From: Acidovorax delafieldii
GTDB lineage: Bacteria > Pseudomonadota > Gammaproteobacteria > Burkholderiales > Burkholderiaceae_C
Assembly (NCBI RefSeq): GCF_007993815.1
Contig: NZ_VJWE01000013.1
Location: 368,878 to 432,877 of the forward strand
Length of the DNA stretch: 64,000 bases
Direction of reading: 5' to 3'
Both the position numbers and the translations under genes were made by a program. The notes beneath the pieces were generated by a model. That model ran no database searches and had not been told where the DNA came from. It saw nothing but the letters and a program-made list of their open reading frames with translations. Below are positions 28,117 through 36,999 of this stretch, one piece after another. Numbering within the stretch: the stretch's first letter is position 1; each line of letters starts with the position of its first letter.

Positions 28117-29772
28117 ATGAAGCATCTCCTCAATCTCCTGGCAGCCGTGGCGCTGCTGATCTGGGGCACCCACCTGGTGCGCACCGGCATCCTGCGCGTA
28201 TTCGGCGCCAACCTGCGCCAGCTGATTGCGCACAGTGTCAGCAGCCGCTTCACCGCTGTGCTCTCCGGCATTGGCGTGACGGCGGTGGTGCAGTCCAGCA
28301 CGGCCACCGCGCTCATCGTGTCGTCCTTTGTGGGCCAGGGCCTGGTGGGCCTGCCTGCGGCGCTGGCCGTGATGCTGGGCGCCGACGTGGGCACCAGCGT
28401 GATGGCCGTGGTGTTCTCCATGGATCTGTCGTGGCTGTCGCCCCTGTTCATCTTTGTGGGCGTGGTGCTGTTCATCTCGCGCAAGGACACCGCCGTGGGC
28501 CGCGTGGGTCGGGTGCTGATCGGCCTGGGGCTGATGCTGCTGGCGTTGCGCCTCATCACCGAATCGACCACGGTGCTCACCCAGTCGCCCACCGTGCGCA
28601 CGCTGCTGGGCGCGCTCACGAGCGATCTGCTGCTGGAGATTTTTACCGGCGCCATTCTGGCCATCGTGGCGTACTCCAGCCTCGCCACCGTGCTGCTCAC
28701 AGCGGCGCTGGCGGGATCGGGCGGTATTCCGGCGGACGTGGCGCTGGGTCTGGTGCTGGGCGCCAACCTGGGCAGCGGTGTGCTGGCGGTGTTGACCACC
28801 ATGAAGTCCAATGTGCAGACACGCCAGGTGCCACTGGGCAATCTGTTCTTCAAGATCATTGGTGTGCTCATCATGACGCCGCTCACCGGCCTGTGGCTGC
28901 AACATGTGCGGCCCTACGTGCCCGAAACCGCCGCCCTGGTGGTGCTGTTCCACCTGGCCTTCAATATCGTGGTGGGCATCGTCTGCATTGGCCTGACAGG
29001 TACGGTGGCGCGGGCCGTGCAGCGCCTGCTGCCGGTTGAAAAGGCGCAGGCGGCCGCAGGCACCCGTCCCCAGCATCTGGACCCCTCCGCCCTGGCCACG
29101 CCATCGCTCGCCATCTCATGCGCGGCGCGCGAAGCCCTGCACCAGGCCGACGTGGTCGAGTCAATGCTGCTGGGCCTGCACAAGGTGATCCGCACGGACG
29201 ACCTGCAATTGGCGGAAGACCTGCGCAAGCTCGACGACGAGGTAGACGGCCTGTATTCGGCCATCAAGTACTACATGACCAAGATCTCGCGCGAGGCCCT
29301 GGACGAACGCGAGGGCCGCCGCTGGGCCGACATCATCAGCTTCACCATCAACATGGAGCAGATCGGCGACATCATCGAACGGGTGCTGATCGACATCGAG
29401 GACAAGAAGATCAAGAAGGGCCGCCAGTTCTCCGAGGCAGGCATGGAAGAGATCAACGAACTGCACGCCCGCCTGATCGACAACCTGCGGCTGGCGATGA
29501 GCGTGTTCTTGAACGGCAGCGTGCGCGACGCACAAAAGCTGCTCGAAGAAAAAGCGCGCTTTCGCGACCTGGAACACGCCTATTCGGCCACTCACCTGGC
29601 ACGCCTGTCAGACAACACGGTGCAGAGCATCGAGACCAGCTCACTGCACATCGACCTGATCAGCGAGCTCAAGCGCATCAACTCGCTGCTGTGCTCGGTG
29701 GCCTACCCCATTCTGGAATCGGCCGGCGCCCTGGCGCCCAGTCGCCTGCGCACGCTCAACGAACAAAGTTGA
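28117..29772 (+). CDS. Na/Pi cotransporter with C-terminal PhoU-like domain
   Basis: A 551-residue inner-membrane protein. Two inverted Na/Pi-cotransporter repeats carry the substrate motifs VVQSSTATALIVSSF (first) and AYSSLATVLLTAAL (second). About eight membrane helices run to residue 310. The last 200 residues are helical and PhoU-like (ALHQADVVESMLLGL, MEQIGDIIERVLIDI), typical of the bacterial NptA/YjbB group, which moves phosphate, possibly outward. The start MKHLLNLLAAV is chosen because the first helix begins there. A Pho box sits 88 bp upstream. It converges on an SBF-type transporter with a dispersed repeat between. Confidence 0.9.
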   Translation: MKHLLNLLAAVALLIWGTHLVRTGILRVFGANLRQLIAHSVSSRFTAVLSGIGVTAVVQSSTATALIVSSFVGQGLVGLPAALAVMLGADVGTSVMAVVFSMDLSWLSPLFIFVGVVLFISRKDTAVGRVGRVLIGLGLMLLALRLITESTTVLTQSPTVRTLLGALTSDLLLEIFTGAILAIVAYSSLATVLLTAALAGSGGIPADVALGLVLGANLGSGVLAVLTTMKSNVQTRQVPLGNLFFKIIGVLIMTPLTGLWLQHVRPYVPETAALVVLFHLAFNIVVGIVCIGLTGTVARAVQRLLPVEKAQAAAGTRPQHLDPSALATPSLAISCAAREALHQADVVESMLLGLHKVIRTDDLQLAEDLRKLDDEVDGLYSAIKYYMTKISREALDEREGRRWADIISFTINMEQIGDIIERVLIDIEDKKIKKGRQFSEAGMEEINELHARLIDNLRLAMSVFLNGSVRDAQKLLEEKARFRDLEHAYSATHLARLSDNTVQSIETSSLHIDLISELKRINSLLCSVAYPILESAGALAPSRLRTLNEQS

Positions 29773-29833
29773 AGCCTTTTGGGCTGCAGGCGCATATTCC
29801 CTATGCGCTTTCAGCTACATAAAATATAGCAAA
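29771..29833 (-). repeat. Dispersed repeat between convergent transporter genes
   Basis: Hairpin GCGCATA-ttccc-TATGCGC (29790-29808) plus AT module GCTACATAAAATATAGC. It fills the gap between the two stop codons and overlaps the Na/Pi stop by two bases. It could act as a shared transcription stop. Confidence 0.75.
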
Positions 29834-29840
29834 CTAGCGT

Positions 29841-30821
29841 CTACGCACTGCGCCGCGCATAGCGTTGCGCCAGCACCGCACACACCATCAGCTGCATCTG
29901 GTGGAACACCATGATGGGCAGCACGATGGCGCCCACCGCGTGCGACGCAAACAGCACCTTGGCCATGGGCACACCACTGGCCAGGCTCTTCTTGGAGCCG
30001 CAGAACACCAGGGTGATTTCGTCCTCTTTGGAGAACCCCATGCGCCGCGCAACCCAGGTGGTGGTCACCAGCGCCAGGGTCAGCAGCACGGCGCACACCA
30101 CCACCAGGCCCAGCAGCGCAGACGCTGGCAGCTGCCGCCACAGCCCCTCAACCACCGCAGCGCTGAAGGCGGTGAACACCACCAGCAGGATGGAGCCCTG
30201 GTCCACCAGCTTGAGCGCGGCCGCCCGGCGCTGCACAAAACCGCCAATCCACGGACGCAGCAGGTGGCCCGCCACAAAGGGCACCAGCAGCTGCAAGGTG
30301 ATGCGGCCGATGTTGGCCAGCGTGTCATGTTGCGCAGCGCCCGCCTGCTGTTGTGCCTCGGGCAGCAGCAGCCCCACCAGCAGCGGCGTGATCACAATGC
30401 CCAGCAGGGTCGATGCCGACGCGCTGCAGATGGCCGCCGGCATGTTGCCGCGCGCCATGGCCGTGAACGCAATGGCCGACTGCACCGTGGCTGGCAGCAC
30501 GCACAGGTACAGGATGCCGGTGTAAAGCCCGGGCGTGACCAGCGGCAGCAGCATCGGCCGCAGCGCCCAGCCCAGCAGCGGGAACAGCACAAACGTGGTG
30601 CCCACGACCACCAGGTGCAGCCGCCAGTGCGAGAGCCCCGCCACGATGGCATCCCGCGAGAGCTTGGCCCCGTGCAAGAAGAACAGCAGCGCCACCGCAG
30701 CCACGGTGATCCCCTCCAGCGCCTGGGCCGCCACGCCCGATGCGGGCAACACGCTGGCGAGGGTGACGGTGCCCAGCAAGGCCAGGGTGAAGTTGTCGGG
30801 GAGAAAACGGGAACGGGCCAT
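29841..30821 (-). CDS. SBF-like (bile acid:sodium symporter family) transporter
   Basis: A 326-residue membrane protein with about ten helices, resembling the YfeH/SLC10A7-like SBF subfamily. Recognisable parts are the N-terminal FLPDNFTLALLGTVTLAS, LYLCVLPATVQSAIAFT and the late FCGSKKSLASGVPMA, which is the family's crossover region. The start MARSRFLPDN is chosen over two upstream candidates from family length. It is divergent from a LysR gene with 131 bp between, so it is probably that regulator's target. The substrate is unknown. Confidence 0.85.
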   Translation of the reverse strand: MARSRFLPDNFTLALLGTVTLASVLPASGVAAQALEGITVAAVALLFFLHGAKLSRDAIVAGLSHWRLHLVVVGTTFVLFPLLGWALRPMLLPLVTPGLYTGILYLCVLPATVQSAIAFTAMARGNMPAAICSASASTLLGIVITPLLVGLLLPEAQQQAGAAQHDTLANIGRITLQLLVPFVAGHLLRPWIGGFVQRRAAALKLVDQGSILLVVFTAFSAAVVEGLWRQLPASALLGLVVVCAVLLTLALVTTTWVARRMGFSKEDEITLVFCGSKKSLASGVPMAKVLFASHAVGAIVLPIMVFHQMQLMVCAVLAQRYARRSA

Positions 30822-30912
30822 AGGTGACAGCGCAGCGGCAGCGCAAAAAATGCAAAGGGACATGGGGCACACAAACCCCAAAGACACGCATTGGACCGCA
30901 GCCTGATTCCAA

Positions 30913-30930
30913 AGAGAAATGGATTTCTCT
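30913..30930. promoter_or_regulatory. 18-bp palindrome between the SBF transporter and LysR gene
   Basis: AGAGAAAT-gg-ATTTCTCT is a perfect inverted repeat placed 22 bp before the LysR start and 91 bp before the transporter start, as expected for an autoregulatory LysR site. Confidence 0.55.
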
Positions 30931-30952
30931 GATGGATTTATGATTCGAGCGC

Positions 30953-31876
30953 ATGAATATCACCCTGCGCCAGCTGCACGTGTTTCAGTCGGTGGCCGCC
31001 ACCCGCAACTTCAGCCGCACCGGCGATGCGGTGGGACTGACCCAACCGGCCGTGAGCCGCTGCATCACCGAGCTGGAAGCCCAGCTGGGCCTGAAGCTGC
31101 TCAACCGCACCACGCGCGAAGTGACGCTGACCGATGCGGGCCAGCGCCTGTCGGCTCGCCTGCCGCGTGTGCTGGAGGAGCTGGAGAACACGCTGCTGGA
31201 CGTGCGGGAACTGGCCACCGAGCGGCGCGGCCGCGTGCGTGTGGCCAGCAGCCCCACGCTGTCGGCCAACCTCATGCCCGACTGCATCGCCGAATGCCAA
31301 CGCACCCTGCCGGGGCTGGAGCTGGTGCTGCTGGACCGCATCCAGAGCGCGGTGCTGGCCAGCGTGCTGTCGGGCGAGGTGGACTTTGGCGTGGTCATCG
31401 ACCCCAGCGAGCGCGAGGCGCTGCACTGCGAGACCATCCTCACCGAACCCTTTTGCCTGGCCTGCCCGCCCGACCACCGGCTGGCGGGCAAACGCCAGGT
31501 GCGCTGGACCGACCTGCAGGGCGAAGCGCTGGTGCTGCTGGATCACGAATCCGGCAGCCGCCGCCTGATCGACCGCGCCCTGGCCGAGCACGGCGTGACG
31601 TGCACAGTGGCTCAGGAGGTGGGCCACCCCACCACCATCTTCCGCATGCTGGACGCAGGCCTGGGCATCTCGGTGATCCCCACCCTGGCGCTTCCGCCCG
31701 AAGGCCTGGCACGGCTGGCGGTGCGCCCCCTGGTGCCGCGCGTGGACCGCGAGATCATGCTGGTACACCGGAGGCACCGCGCGCTCTCGCCCATGGCGCA
31801 GGCGGCCTGGGATCTGGTGAAGGCGGTGGCGGTGCAGCGCCATAGCACGCAGGTTCTTAGCAACAAAGGCCGTTGA
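30953..31876 (+). CDS. LysR-family transcriptional regulator
   Basis: A 307-residue regulator. The N-terminal helix-turn-helix reads LRQLHVFQSVAATRNFSR then VGLTQPAVSRCITELE, followed by the linker helix and a type 2 periplasmic-binding-like effector domain (VRVASSPTLSANLMP, GLGISVIPTLALP). The ATG at 30953 matches the family start. It is divergent from the SBF transporter with a palindrome between. It probably controls that transporter; the effector is unknown. The 80-bp gap to the next, convergent LysR gene shows only a possible decayed repeat. Confidence 0.93.
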   Translation: MNITLRQLHVFQSVAATRNFSRTGDAVGLTQPAVSRCITELEAQLGLKLLNRTTREVTLTDAGQRLSARLPRVLEELENTLLDVRELATERRGRVRVASSPTLSANLMPDCIAECQRTLPGLELVLLDRIQSAVLASVLSGEVDFGVVIDPSEREALHCETILTEPFCLACPPDHRLAGKRQVRWTDLQGEALVLLDHESGSRRLIDRALAEHGVTCTVAQEVGHPTTIFRMLDAGLGISVIPTLALPPEGLARLAVRPLVPRVDREIMLVHRRHRALSPMAQAAWDLVKAVAVQRHSTQVLSNKGR

Positions 31877-31956
31877 AAAAACTTCCAACGTATCTGCATG
31901 GGCATCTTCAGCTGCTTGATAAATCGCAGCCTTCCATGCCCATCCGATTCAGCGGA

Positions 31957-32889
31957 CTAGTCGCCCGATTCGTCGCTGCCTGGTCCCTCGACAAGGTACT
32001 GCTCCAGCCCCACCACCAGCGCATCAAACGTGCGCCTGCAGCGCGGACTGGCGCGCAGGTCCTCGTGCATCACCACCCAGGTCTCCAGCCCGTATTGAAG
32101 CTGCTGCGGCAGCACCCGCACGAGTGCGGGGGCACTGCGCCGGGCCAGTGCTTCCTGACAAATGCCGATGCCGGCGCCTGCGCGGATAAAGGCCAGCTGC
32201 GCCACATCGCTGTCGCTGCGCACGGCAAACCGATCTCGCCGCCACACAGGCAGGGCCTTTTGGGCCGCACGCAAAAAAGGGGTTTCTGCATCAAAACCGA
32301 TCAGGCGGTGCTGCGCCAGTTCGGCCAGGGTGGCGGGCATGCCCTGGGCGGCGATGTAGCGCGGATGGGCATACAGGCCCAACGGGATGGTGCCCACGCG
32401 GCGGGCGATGAGCGCGTCCTGCCGGGGTTCGGTCATGCGGATGGCGATGTCGGCCTCGCGCTGCAGCAGGTCGTGCACGCGGTTGCTCAGCACCAGCTCC
32501 ACCGTCAACGCGGGATGCTCGGCCTGCAACTGCGCGAGGAGGGGCGGCAACACCTCGACCCCCATCACCTCGCTGGCGCTCACACGCACCGTGCCGCGCA
32601 CGCCGTCGCCCTGGCTGTCAGCCGCGCGCACCAGCGCCGCCGCAGAGTGGCCCATGGCTTCGGCGTAGCTGCGCAGGGCCAACGCGGCCTCGGTCGGCAG
32701 CAGGCCCTGCTGAGAGCGCGTGAAGAGCACCAGCCCCAGGGCCTGCTCCAGCGCGGCAATGTGGCGGCCCACGGTGGGCTGTGTCACCCCCAGCGCACGC
32801 GCGGCGCCTGACAAGGAGCCCTCTCGCAGCACGCCGAGATACGAACGGTACAGCTCCCAGCCAATGTCATGGCGATCCGGTTGGTCCAT
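31957..32889 (-). CDS. LysR-family transcriptional regulator
   Basis: A 310-residue regulator. The DNA-binding part reads YRSYLGVLREGSLSGAARAL then GVTQPTVGRHIAALEQ; the effector domain includes VRVSASEVMGVEVLPPLL. This GVTQPTVGRHI pattern is seen in LysR proteins that govern redox or epimerase-like partners; only the family assignment is firm. The start MDQPDRHDIGW is taken at 32889, where a 14-bp palindrome overlaps the start codon. It is divergent from the epimerase-like gene by 97 bp and likely regulates it. Confidence 0.9.
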   Translation of the reverse strand: MDQPDRHDIGWELYRSYLGVLREGSLSGAARALGVTQPTVGRHIAALEQALGLVLFTRSQQGLLPTEAALALRSYAEAMGHSAAALVRAADSQGDGVRGTVRVSASEVMGVEVLPPLLAQLQAEHPALTVELVLSNRVHDLLQREADIAIRMTEPRQDALIARRVGTIPLGLYAHPRYIAAQGMPATLAELAQHRLIGFDAETPFLRAAQKALPVWRRDRFAVRSDSDVAQLAFIRAGAGIGICQEALARRSAPALVRVLPQQLQYGLETWVVMHEDLRASPRCRRTFDALVVGLEQYLVEGPGSDESGD

Positions 32890-32901
32890 ACATAAATGTA
32901 T
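32888..32901. promoter_or_regulatory. Palindrome overlapping the LysR start
   Basis: ATACAT-aa-ATGTAT overlaps the start codon of the leftward LysR gene and fits the T-N11-A type expected for its own operator. It is in the gap shared with the epimerase-like gene. Confidence 0.4.
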
Positions 32902-32986
32902 AGCCAAGCACTCATTTTCAGCAATTCCATTGGATCGCCCTGGCGCAGACACTGCCTCCATCTACAGGTTTTGAAGGAGTATCGAG

Positions 32987-34072
32987 ATGAGCAACAACCC
33001 CACGGGCAGCCGCCCCAAGGTACTGGTTCTGGGCGCCACCGGCGGCATTGGCGGCGAGGTGGCGCGCCAGCTGCGTGACCGGGGGTGGGAGGTGGTGGCA
33101 CTGCATCGCAACGCTGCGCAGGCCAGAGAACAGCGCGACGGGTTCACCTGGATGCGGGGCGACGCGATGACCCTCGCCGACGTGATGGCCGCCGCCACAG
33201 GCTGCCAGGTGATCGTGCACGCGGTCAACCCGCCCGGCTACCGGCGCTGGAGCGAGCTGGTGCTGCCGATGATCGACAACACGATTGCAGCGGCCCGGGC
33301 GCACGGGGCCACGGTGGTGCTGCCGGGCACCGTCTACAACTACGGGCCGGACGCCTTCCCGGTGCTGCACGAAGACGCCCCTCAACACCCCCGCACACGC
33401 AAAGGCGCCCTGCGGGTGGAGCTGGAGCGTCGCCTGCAGCAAGCCACCGTGCCGCACCCGCTGGAGGAGACATGCCGCGTGATCATCGTGCGCGCGGGCG
33501 ATTTCTTCGGACCTCAAGCGGGCAACAGCTGGTTTGCGCAGGGCTTGGTCCGGCCGGGCCGACCCGTGACCACGGTGAAGCAGCCAGGCGCACCGGGCAT
33601 CGGGCACCAGTGGTCGTACTTGCCCGACGTGGCGCACGCCATGGTGCTGCTGCTGGAGCGGCGCGCCGAGCTGCCCGCATTTGCCCGCTTTCACATGGCT
33701 GGGCATTGGGATGCCGACGGCACGCAGATGGCGGCCGCCATTGGCCGTGTGGTGGTGGCGCGGGGCAGCCAGGCGCCGCGCGTGCAGGCTTTTCCGTGGT
33801 GGCTGGTCACGCTGGCCTCGCCGTTCGTGACCACCTTGCGTGAAATGCGCGAGATGCGCTACCTGTGGCAGCAGCCCGTGCGCATGGCCAACGACCGGCT
33901 GCGGGCGGTGCTGGGCGAAGAGCCCCACACCCCGCTGGACGAGGCGGTGCAGGCCACCTTGCAGGGCCTGGGCTGCCTGCCCTCCAGCGCCGGCCACAGC
34001 GGCAGCCCTCACGCTGCACGGGCAACTACACCCCCAGAAACCCCGCAATCACCAGCCCGGCTTCCAGCGTGA
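32987..34072 (+). CDS. NAD(P)-dependent epimerase/dehydratase-like protein
   Basis: A 361-residue extended-SDR protein. The dinucleotide fold is LVLGATGGIGGEVARQL (13-29). The usual YxxxK catalytic pair is not obvious: the region around PGTVYNYGPDAFP has the tyrosines but no lysine in register. It continues with VIIVRAGDFFGPQ, as in sugar-nucleotide epimerases. The last 35 residues are Pro/Ala-rich and overlap the convergent Nudix gene by 47 bp. It starts at ATG 32987 after AAGGAG. Divergent from and probably controlled by the LysR gene. Function may be NAD(P)-binding regulation rather than epimerisation. Confidence 0.82.
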   Translation: MSNNPTGSRPKVLVLGATGGIGGEVARQLRDRGWEVVALHRNAAQAREQRDGFTWMRGDAMTLADVMAAATGCQVIVHAVNPPGYRRWSELVLPMIDNTIAAARAHGATVVLPGTVYNYGPDAFPVLHEDAPQHPRTRKGALRVELERRLQQATVPHPLEETCRVIIVRAGDFFGPQAGNSWFAQGLVRPGRPVTTVKQPGAPGIGHQWSYLPDVAHAMVLLLERRAELPAFARFHMAGHWDADGTQMAAAIGRVVVARGSQAPRVQAFPWWLVTLASPFVTTLREMREMRYLWQQPVRMANDRLRAVLGEEPHTPLDEAVQATLQGLGCLPSSAGHSGSPHAARATTPPETPQSPARLPA

Positions 34073-34859
34073 ACGCCCCTTGGGCGACCCGCTCGCGCAC
34101 CACCTCGAGAGGCAGCAGGTCAAAACGCTCGACCTCACCGTCCTGGTTGTCTGGCTCCATGCCCTGGGGCACCTGCGCGCGGAACCAATCGATGCGTTCG
34201 ACCATGAAGCCCGCGCCCCCGCCCTCGCGACTGGGGCGGCTGAACAGCACCTGGCCTCCGTGCGCCACGTCGGCCAATGCCTCGACCCGCAAACCAGCCT
34301 CTTCCCAGGTTTCGCGGGCCAGGGCCTGCGGCAGCGAGTCGGCCGCCGACACCATGCCGCCCATCAGCGTGTCCCACAGCCCGGGGTTGTTGGGTTTGGT
34401 CAGGGAGCGCTTTTGCACCCACATGCGTCCGTCGGGCGCCAGGCCCACCAGATGCACGGCACGGGTGGCCACGCCCAGCACGCGCACCGCCCCGCGCTCC
34501 ACGGTGCCGATGACCTCGCCCGCCGGGTTGGTCACCGCCAGCTGCTCGTCGCGCCACGGGCCACACAAGCCCTCATCGCGCAGCGCGGCGGCCAGGGTGT
34601 TGAGGGCATCGGTGGCGTCGGTGGGCGATGCCTGCAAATGCCAAGCAAGGCTTTGAGAATGCTCCGCTTCTAATAGCTGGTAGCGCTTATCCATCAAGCG
34701 CTGGAGGCTGATTTGGTTAAAAAACCCCTGCGCTACCGAGCCCACCACCTGCCCCGCCACCACCAACGGTTGGCGCGGCAGGGCCGGGGGCTGCTGCGCC
34801 GCCTGGCGTGCCCCTGCCAACCACTGGTCGAACGTGGGCGCCTGTGCAGCCGCGTTCAC
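34026..34859 (-). CDS. Nudix hydrolase with N-terminal DUF4743-like domain
   Basis: A 277-residue protein. The Nudix box spans residues 168-190 with R182, E183, E186, E187 and G189 in place, but the first acidic residue of the consensus (G-x5-E) is an aspartate, D174. The N-terminal 130 residues resemble the domain found in thiamine-pyrophosphate-associated Nudix proteins. Residues 46-64 (FFNQISLQRLMDKRYQLLE) are encoded by a nearly intact dispersed repeat. It starts at GTG 34859, overlapping the stop of the quinone oxidoreductase gene (GTGA), so the two are translationally coupled. The substrate is unknown. Confidence 0.85.
   Translation of the reverse strand: MNAAAQAPTFDQWLAGARQAAQQPPALPRQPLVVAGQVVGSVAQGFFNQISLQRLMDKRYQLLEAEHSQSLAWHLQASPTDATDALNTLAAALRDEGLCGPWRDEQLAVTNPAGEVIGTVERGAVRVLGVATRAVHLVGLAPDGRMWVQKRSLTKPNNPGLWDTLMGGMVSAADSLPQALARETWEEAGLRVEALADVAHGGQVLFSRPSREGGGAGFMVERIDWFRAQVPQGMEPDNQDGEVERFDLLPLEVVRERVAQGAFTLEAGLVIAGFLGV
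34668..34730 (+). repeat. Dispersed repeat inside the Nudix gene
   Basis: The best-preserved coding copy. TAATAGCTGGTAGC is followed by AGCGCTT-atccatc-AAGCGCT and the tail GGCTGATTTGGTTAAAA. It lies antisense to the gene and is read through in frame. Confidence 0.8.
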
Positions 34860-35839
34860 AGCGTGAGGATGGTGCAGCCGGTGGTCTTGCGTGCTTCCAG
34901 GTCGCGGTGCGCCTGCTGCACCTCAGCCAGCGGGTAGCGCTGGTCGATGTGGATCTTGACCTGCCCGCTGGCAACCACGGCAAACAGGTCGTCCGCCATG
35001 GCTTGCGTGGCCTCGCGCGTGGCGATGTGGGTGAACAGGGTCTGGCGCGTGACGTACAGCGAGCCTTTGGCGCCCAGGCTGCCCGGCGCAAACGGTGCCA
35101 CCGGGCCGGACGCGTTGCCGAAGCTGGCCATCAAGCCGAAGGGGCGCAGGCATTCGAGCGACTTGTCCCAGGTGTCTTTGCCCACCGAGTCATACACCAC
35201 CTTCACGCCCTTGCCGCCGGTGATCTCCTTCACACGGGCTGCAAAATCTTCGGTGCTGTAGTTGATGGCGTGCGCCGCGCCGCTGGCCAACGCCAGCTGG
35301 CACTTGGCATCAGACCCCGCCGTGCCGATGAGCTGCAGGCCGAGTGCCTTGGCCCACTGGCAGGCGATCAGGCCCACACCACCCGCAGCGGCATGGAACA
35401 GCACATGGTCGCCTGGCTGCAGGCCTTCCACAGGCCGGGTTTTCTTGAGCAGGTATTGCGCCGTCAGGCCCTTGAGCATCATGGCCGCGCCGGTCTCAAA
35501 GCTGATGGCGTCGGGCAGCTTGCACACGCATTTGGCGGGCATCACGCGCACTTCGCAGTAGGCACCGGGAGGGTTGCTGGCATAGGCGGCGCGGTCGCCC
35601 ACCTTCAGGTGCGTGACGCCCTCACCCACCGCCTCGATCACGCCCGCGCCTTCCATGCCGATGGTGGCGGGCATGCTCAAAGGGTACAGGCCCGTGCGGT
35701 GGTACACGTCAATGAAGTTCAGGCCAATGGCGTGGTGGCGGATGCGGACCTCACCGGGGCCAGGCTCGCCCACAGGGACGTCAACGATGTGGAGTTCTTC
35801 GGGACCACCGTGCTGGCGGATCTGGACGGCAAGGCTCAT
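34856..35839 (-). CDS. Quinone oxidoreductase (zeta-crystallin-like)
   Basis: NADPH-dependent quinone reductase of the MDR superfamily, 327 residues. The family signatures are RIRHHAIGLNFIDVYHRTGLY at the active-site region (read as consecutive segments), GMEGAGVIEAVG, and the NADPH loop HAAAGGVGLIACQWAK. There are no zinc-binding cysteines, as expected for the quinone reductase branch. The start MSLAVQIRQHGG follows AGACGTTAGCC with a weak site. It forms a two-gene unit with the Nudix gene and is divergent from an EamA exporter 163 bp away. Confidence 0.93.
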   Translation of the reverse strand: MSLAVQIRQHGGPEELHIVDVPVGEPGPGEVRIRHHAIGLNFIDVYHRTGLYPLSMPATIGMEGAGVIEAVGEGVTHLKVGDRAAYASNPPGAYCEVRVMPAKCVCKLPDAISFETGAAMMLKGLTAQYLLKKTRPVEGLQPGDHVLFHAAAGGVGLIACQWAKALGLQLIGTAGSDAKCQLALASGAAHAINYSTEDFAARVKEITGGKGVKVVYDSVGKDTWDKSLECLRPFGLMASFGNASGPVAPFAPGSLGAKGSLYVTRQTLFTHIATREATQAMADDLFAVVASGQVKIHIDQRYPLAEVQQAHRDLEARKTTGCTILTL

Positions 35840-36002
35840 GGCTAACGTCTCCTCAAACAAAAAAAGGGGGGGATGTCTCAACGGCGGCCATCCTGCCACG
35901 AATCGCACGCGGTTGCCGACGGCCCTTGCAGCACCGGTGCGTACTGGGGCCTTGTGCCCCGGGGGCAGCAGGGCCCGGGCTGCACCGTTACAGTGCAGCC
36001 CC

Positions 36003-36902
36003 ATGACTCAAAAAATCACACCCGGCACGGCCGTGCTGCTGGTGATTCCGCCCCTGCTGTGGGCCGGCAACGCTGTGGTGGGGCGGCTGGTCCATGACCT
36101 GATTCCCCCCATCACCCTGAATTTCATCCGCTGGGTGCTGGCCTTTGCCATCTTGGTGCCCCTGGCCCATGGCGTGCTGCGCACAAACAGCCCGCTGTGG
36201 CCGCACTGGCGCCGCTATGCGCTGCTGGGCCTGCTGGGCATCGGGGCCTACAACGCGCTGCAGTACATGGCGCTGCAGACCTCCACCCCCATCAACGTGA
36301 CGCTGGTCGGCTCCAGCATGCCGGTGTGGATGCTGGCCGTGGGCGCGCTGTTCTTCGGGGCCACCGTCACGCGGCGGCAGGTGCTGGGGGCATTGCTGTC
36401 GGTGTGTGGTGTGCTGCTGGTGCTGAGCCGGGGCGAGTGGTCGCAGCTGCTGGCCTTCCGCCTGGTGCTGGGCGATTTGTTCATGTTGCTGGCCACCATC
36501 TCGTGGGCTTTCTACAGCTGGCTGCTGTCGCGCACTGGCGAGCCCACCAGCATCCGGGGCGACTGGGCTGCGTTTTTGATGGCACAGATGGTGTTTGGAC
36601 TGGCCTGGTCGGGCAGCTTTGCGGGGGCCGAATGGGCCAGCGGGCGCACGCACATCACATGGGGATGGCCGCTGATAGCCGCCCTGGCCTTCATTGCCGT
36701 GGGGCCTGCGGTGCTGGCCTACCGCTGCTGGGGGGTGGGCGTGCAACGCGCCGGGCCCGCAGCTGCCGGATTTTTCATCAACCTCACGCCGCTGTTTGCC
36801 GGGGTGCTCTCGGCGGCCTTTCTGGGCGACACGCCCAAGGCGTTCCACGCCGTGGCGTTCGCGCTGATCGTGGGTGGCATTGTGGTGTCGTCACGGCGTT
36901 GA
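36003..36902 (+). CDS. EamA/DMT-family transporter
   Basis: A 299-residue inner-membrane protein with ten predicted helices in two EamA repeats: PPLLWAGNAVVGRLV at the start of the first and LGDLFMLLATISWAFYSWLLS at the start of the second (given as adjacent segments). Members export metabolites such as amino acids. It starts at ATG 36003. Divergent from the quinone oxidoreductase. It is followed by a dispersed repeat and a convergent GGDEF/EAL gene. The substrate cannot be inferred. Confidence 0.9.
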   Translation: MTQKITPGTAVLLVIPPLLWAGNAVVGRLVHDLIPPITLNFIRWVLAFAILVPLAHGVLRTNSPLWPHWRRYALLGLLGIGAYNALQYMALQTSTPINVTLVGSSMPVWMLAVGALFFGATVTRRQVLGALLSVCGVLLVLSRGEWSQLLAFRLVLGDLFMLLATISWAFYSWLLSRTGEPTSIRGDWAAFLMAQMVFGLAWSGSFAGAEWASGRTHITWGWPLIAALAFIAVGPAVLAYRCWGVGVQRAGPAAAGFFINLTPLFAGVLSAAFLGDTPKAFHAVAFALIVGGIVVSSRR

Positions 36903-36904
36903 CG

Positions 36905-36983
36905 GATTTAAGTTTTGGCAAAAACCGGCGTTAGCGCAGGTATTTATTACCCCAATTGCTACACAAAGAGTAGCAAACGGCGC
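36905..36983 (-). repeat. Dispersed repeat between convergent EamA and GGDEF/EAL genes
   Basis: Tail TTTTGGCAAAAACCGG, a decayed hairpin GCGTTAGCGC, and AT module GCTACACAAAGAGTAGC. It fills the 97-bp gap between the two stop codons. Confidence 0.65.
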
Positions 36984-36999
36984 GACCTTTCCGGGCCCA

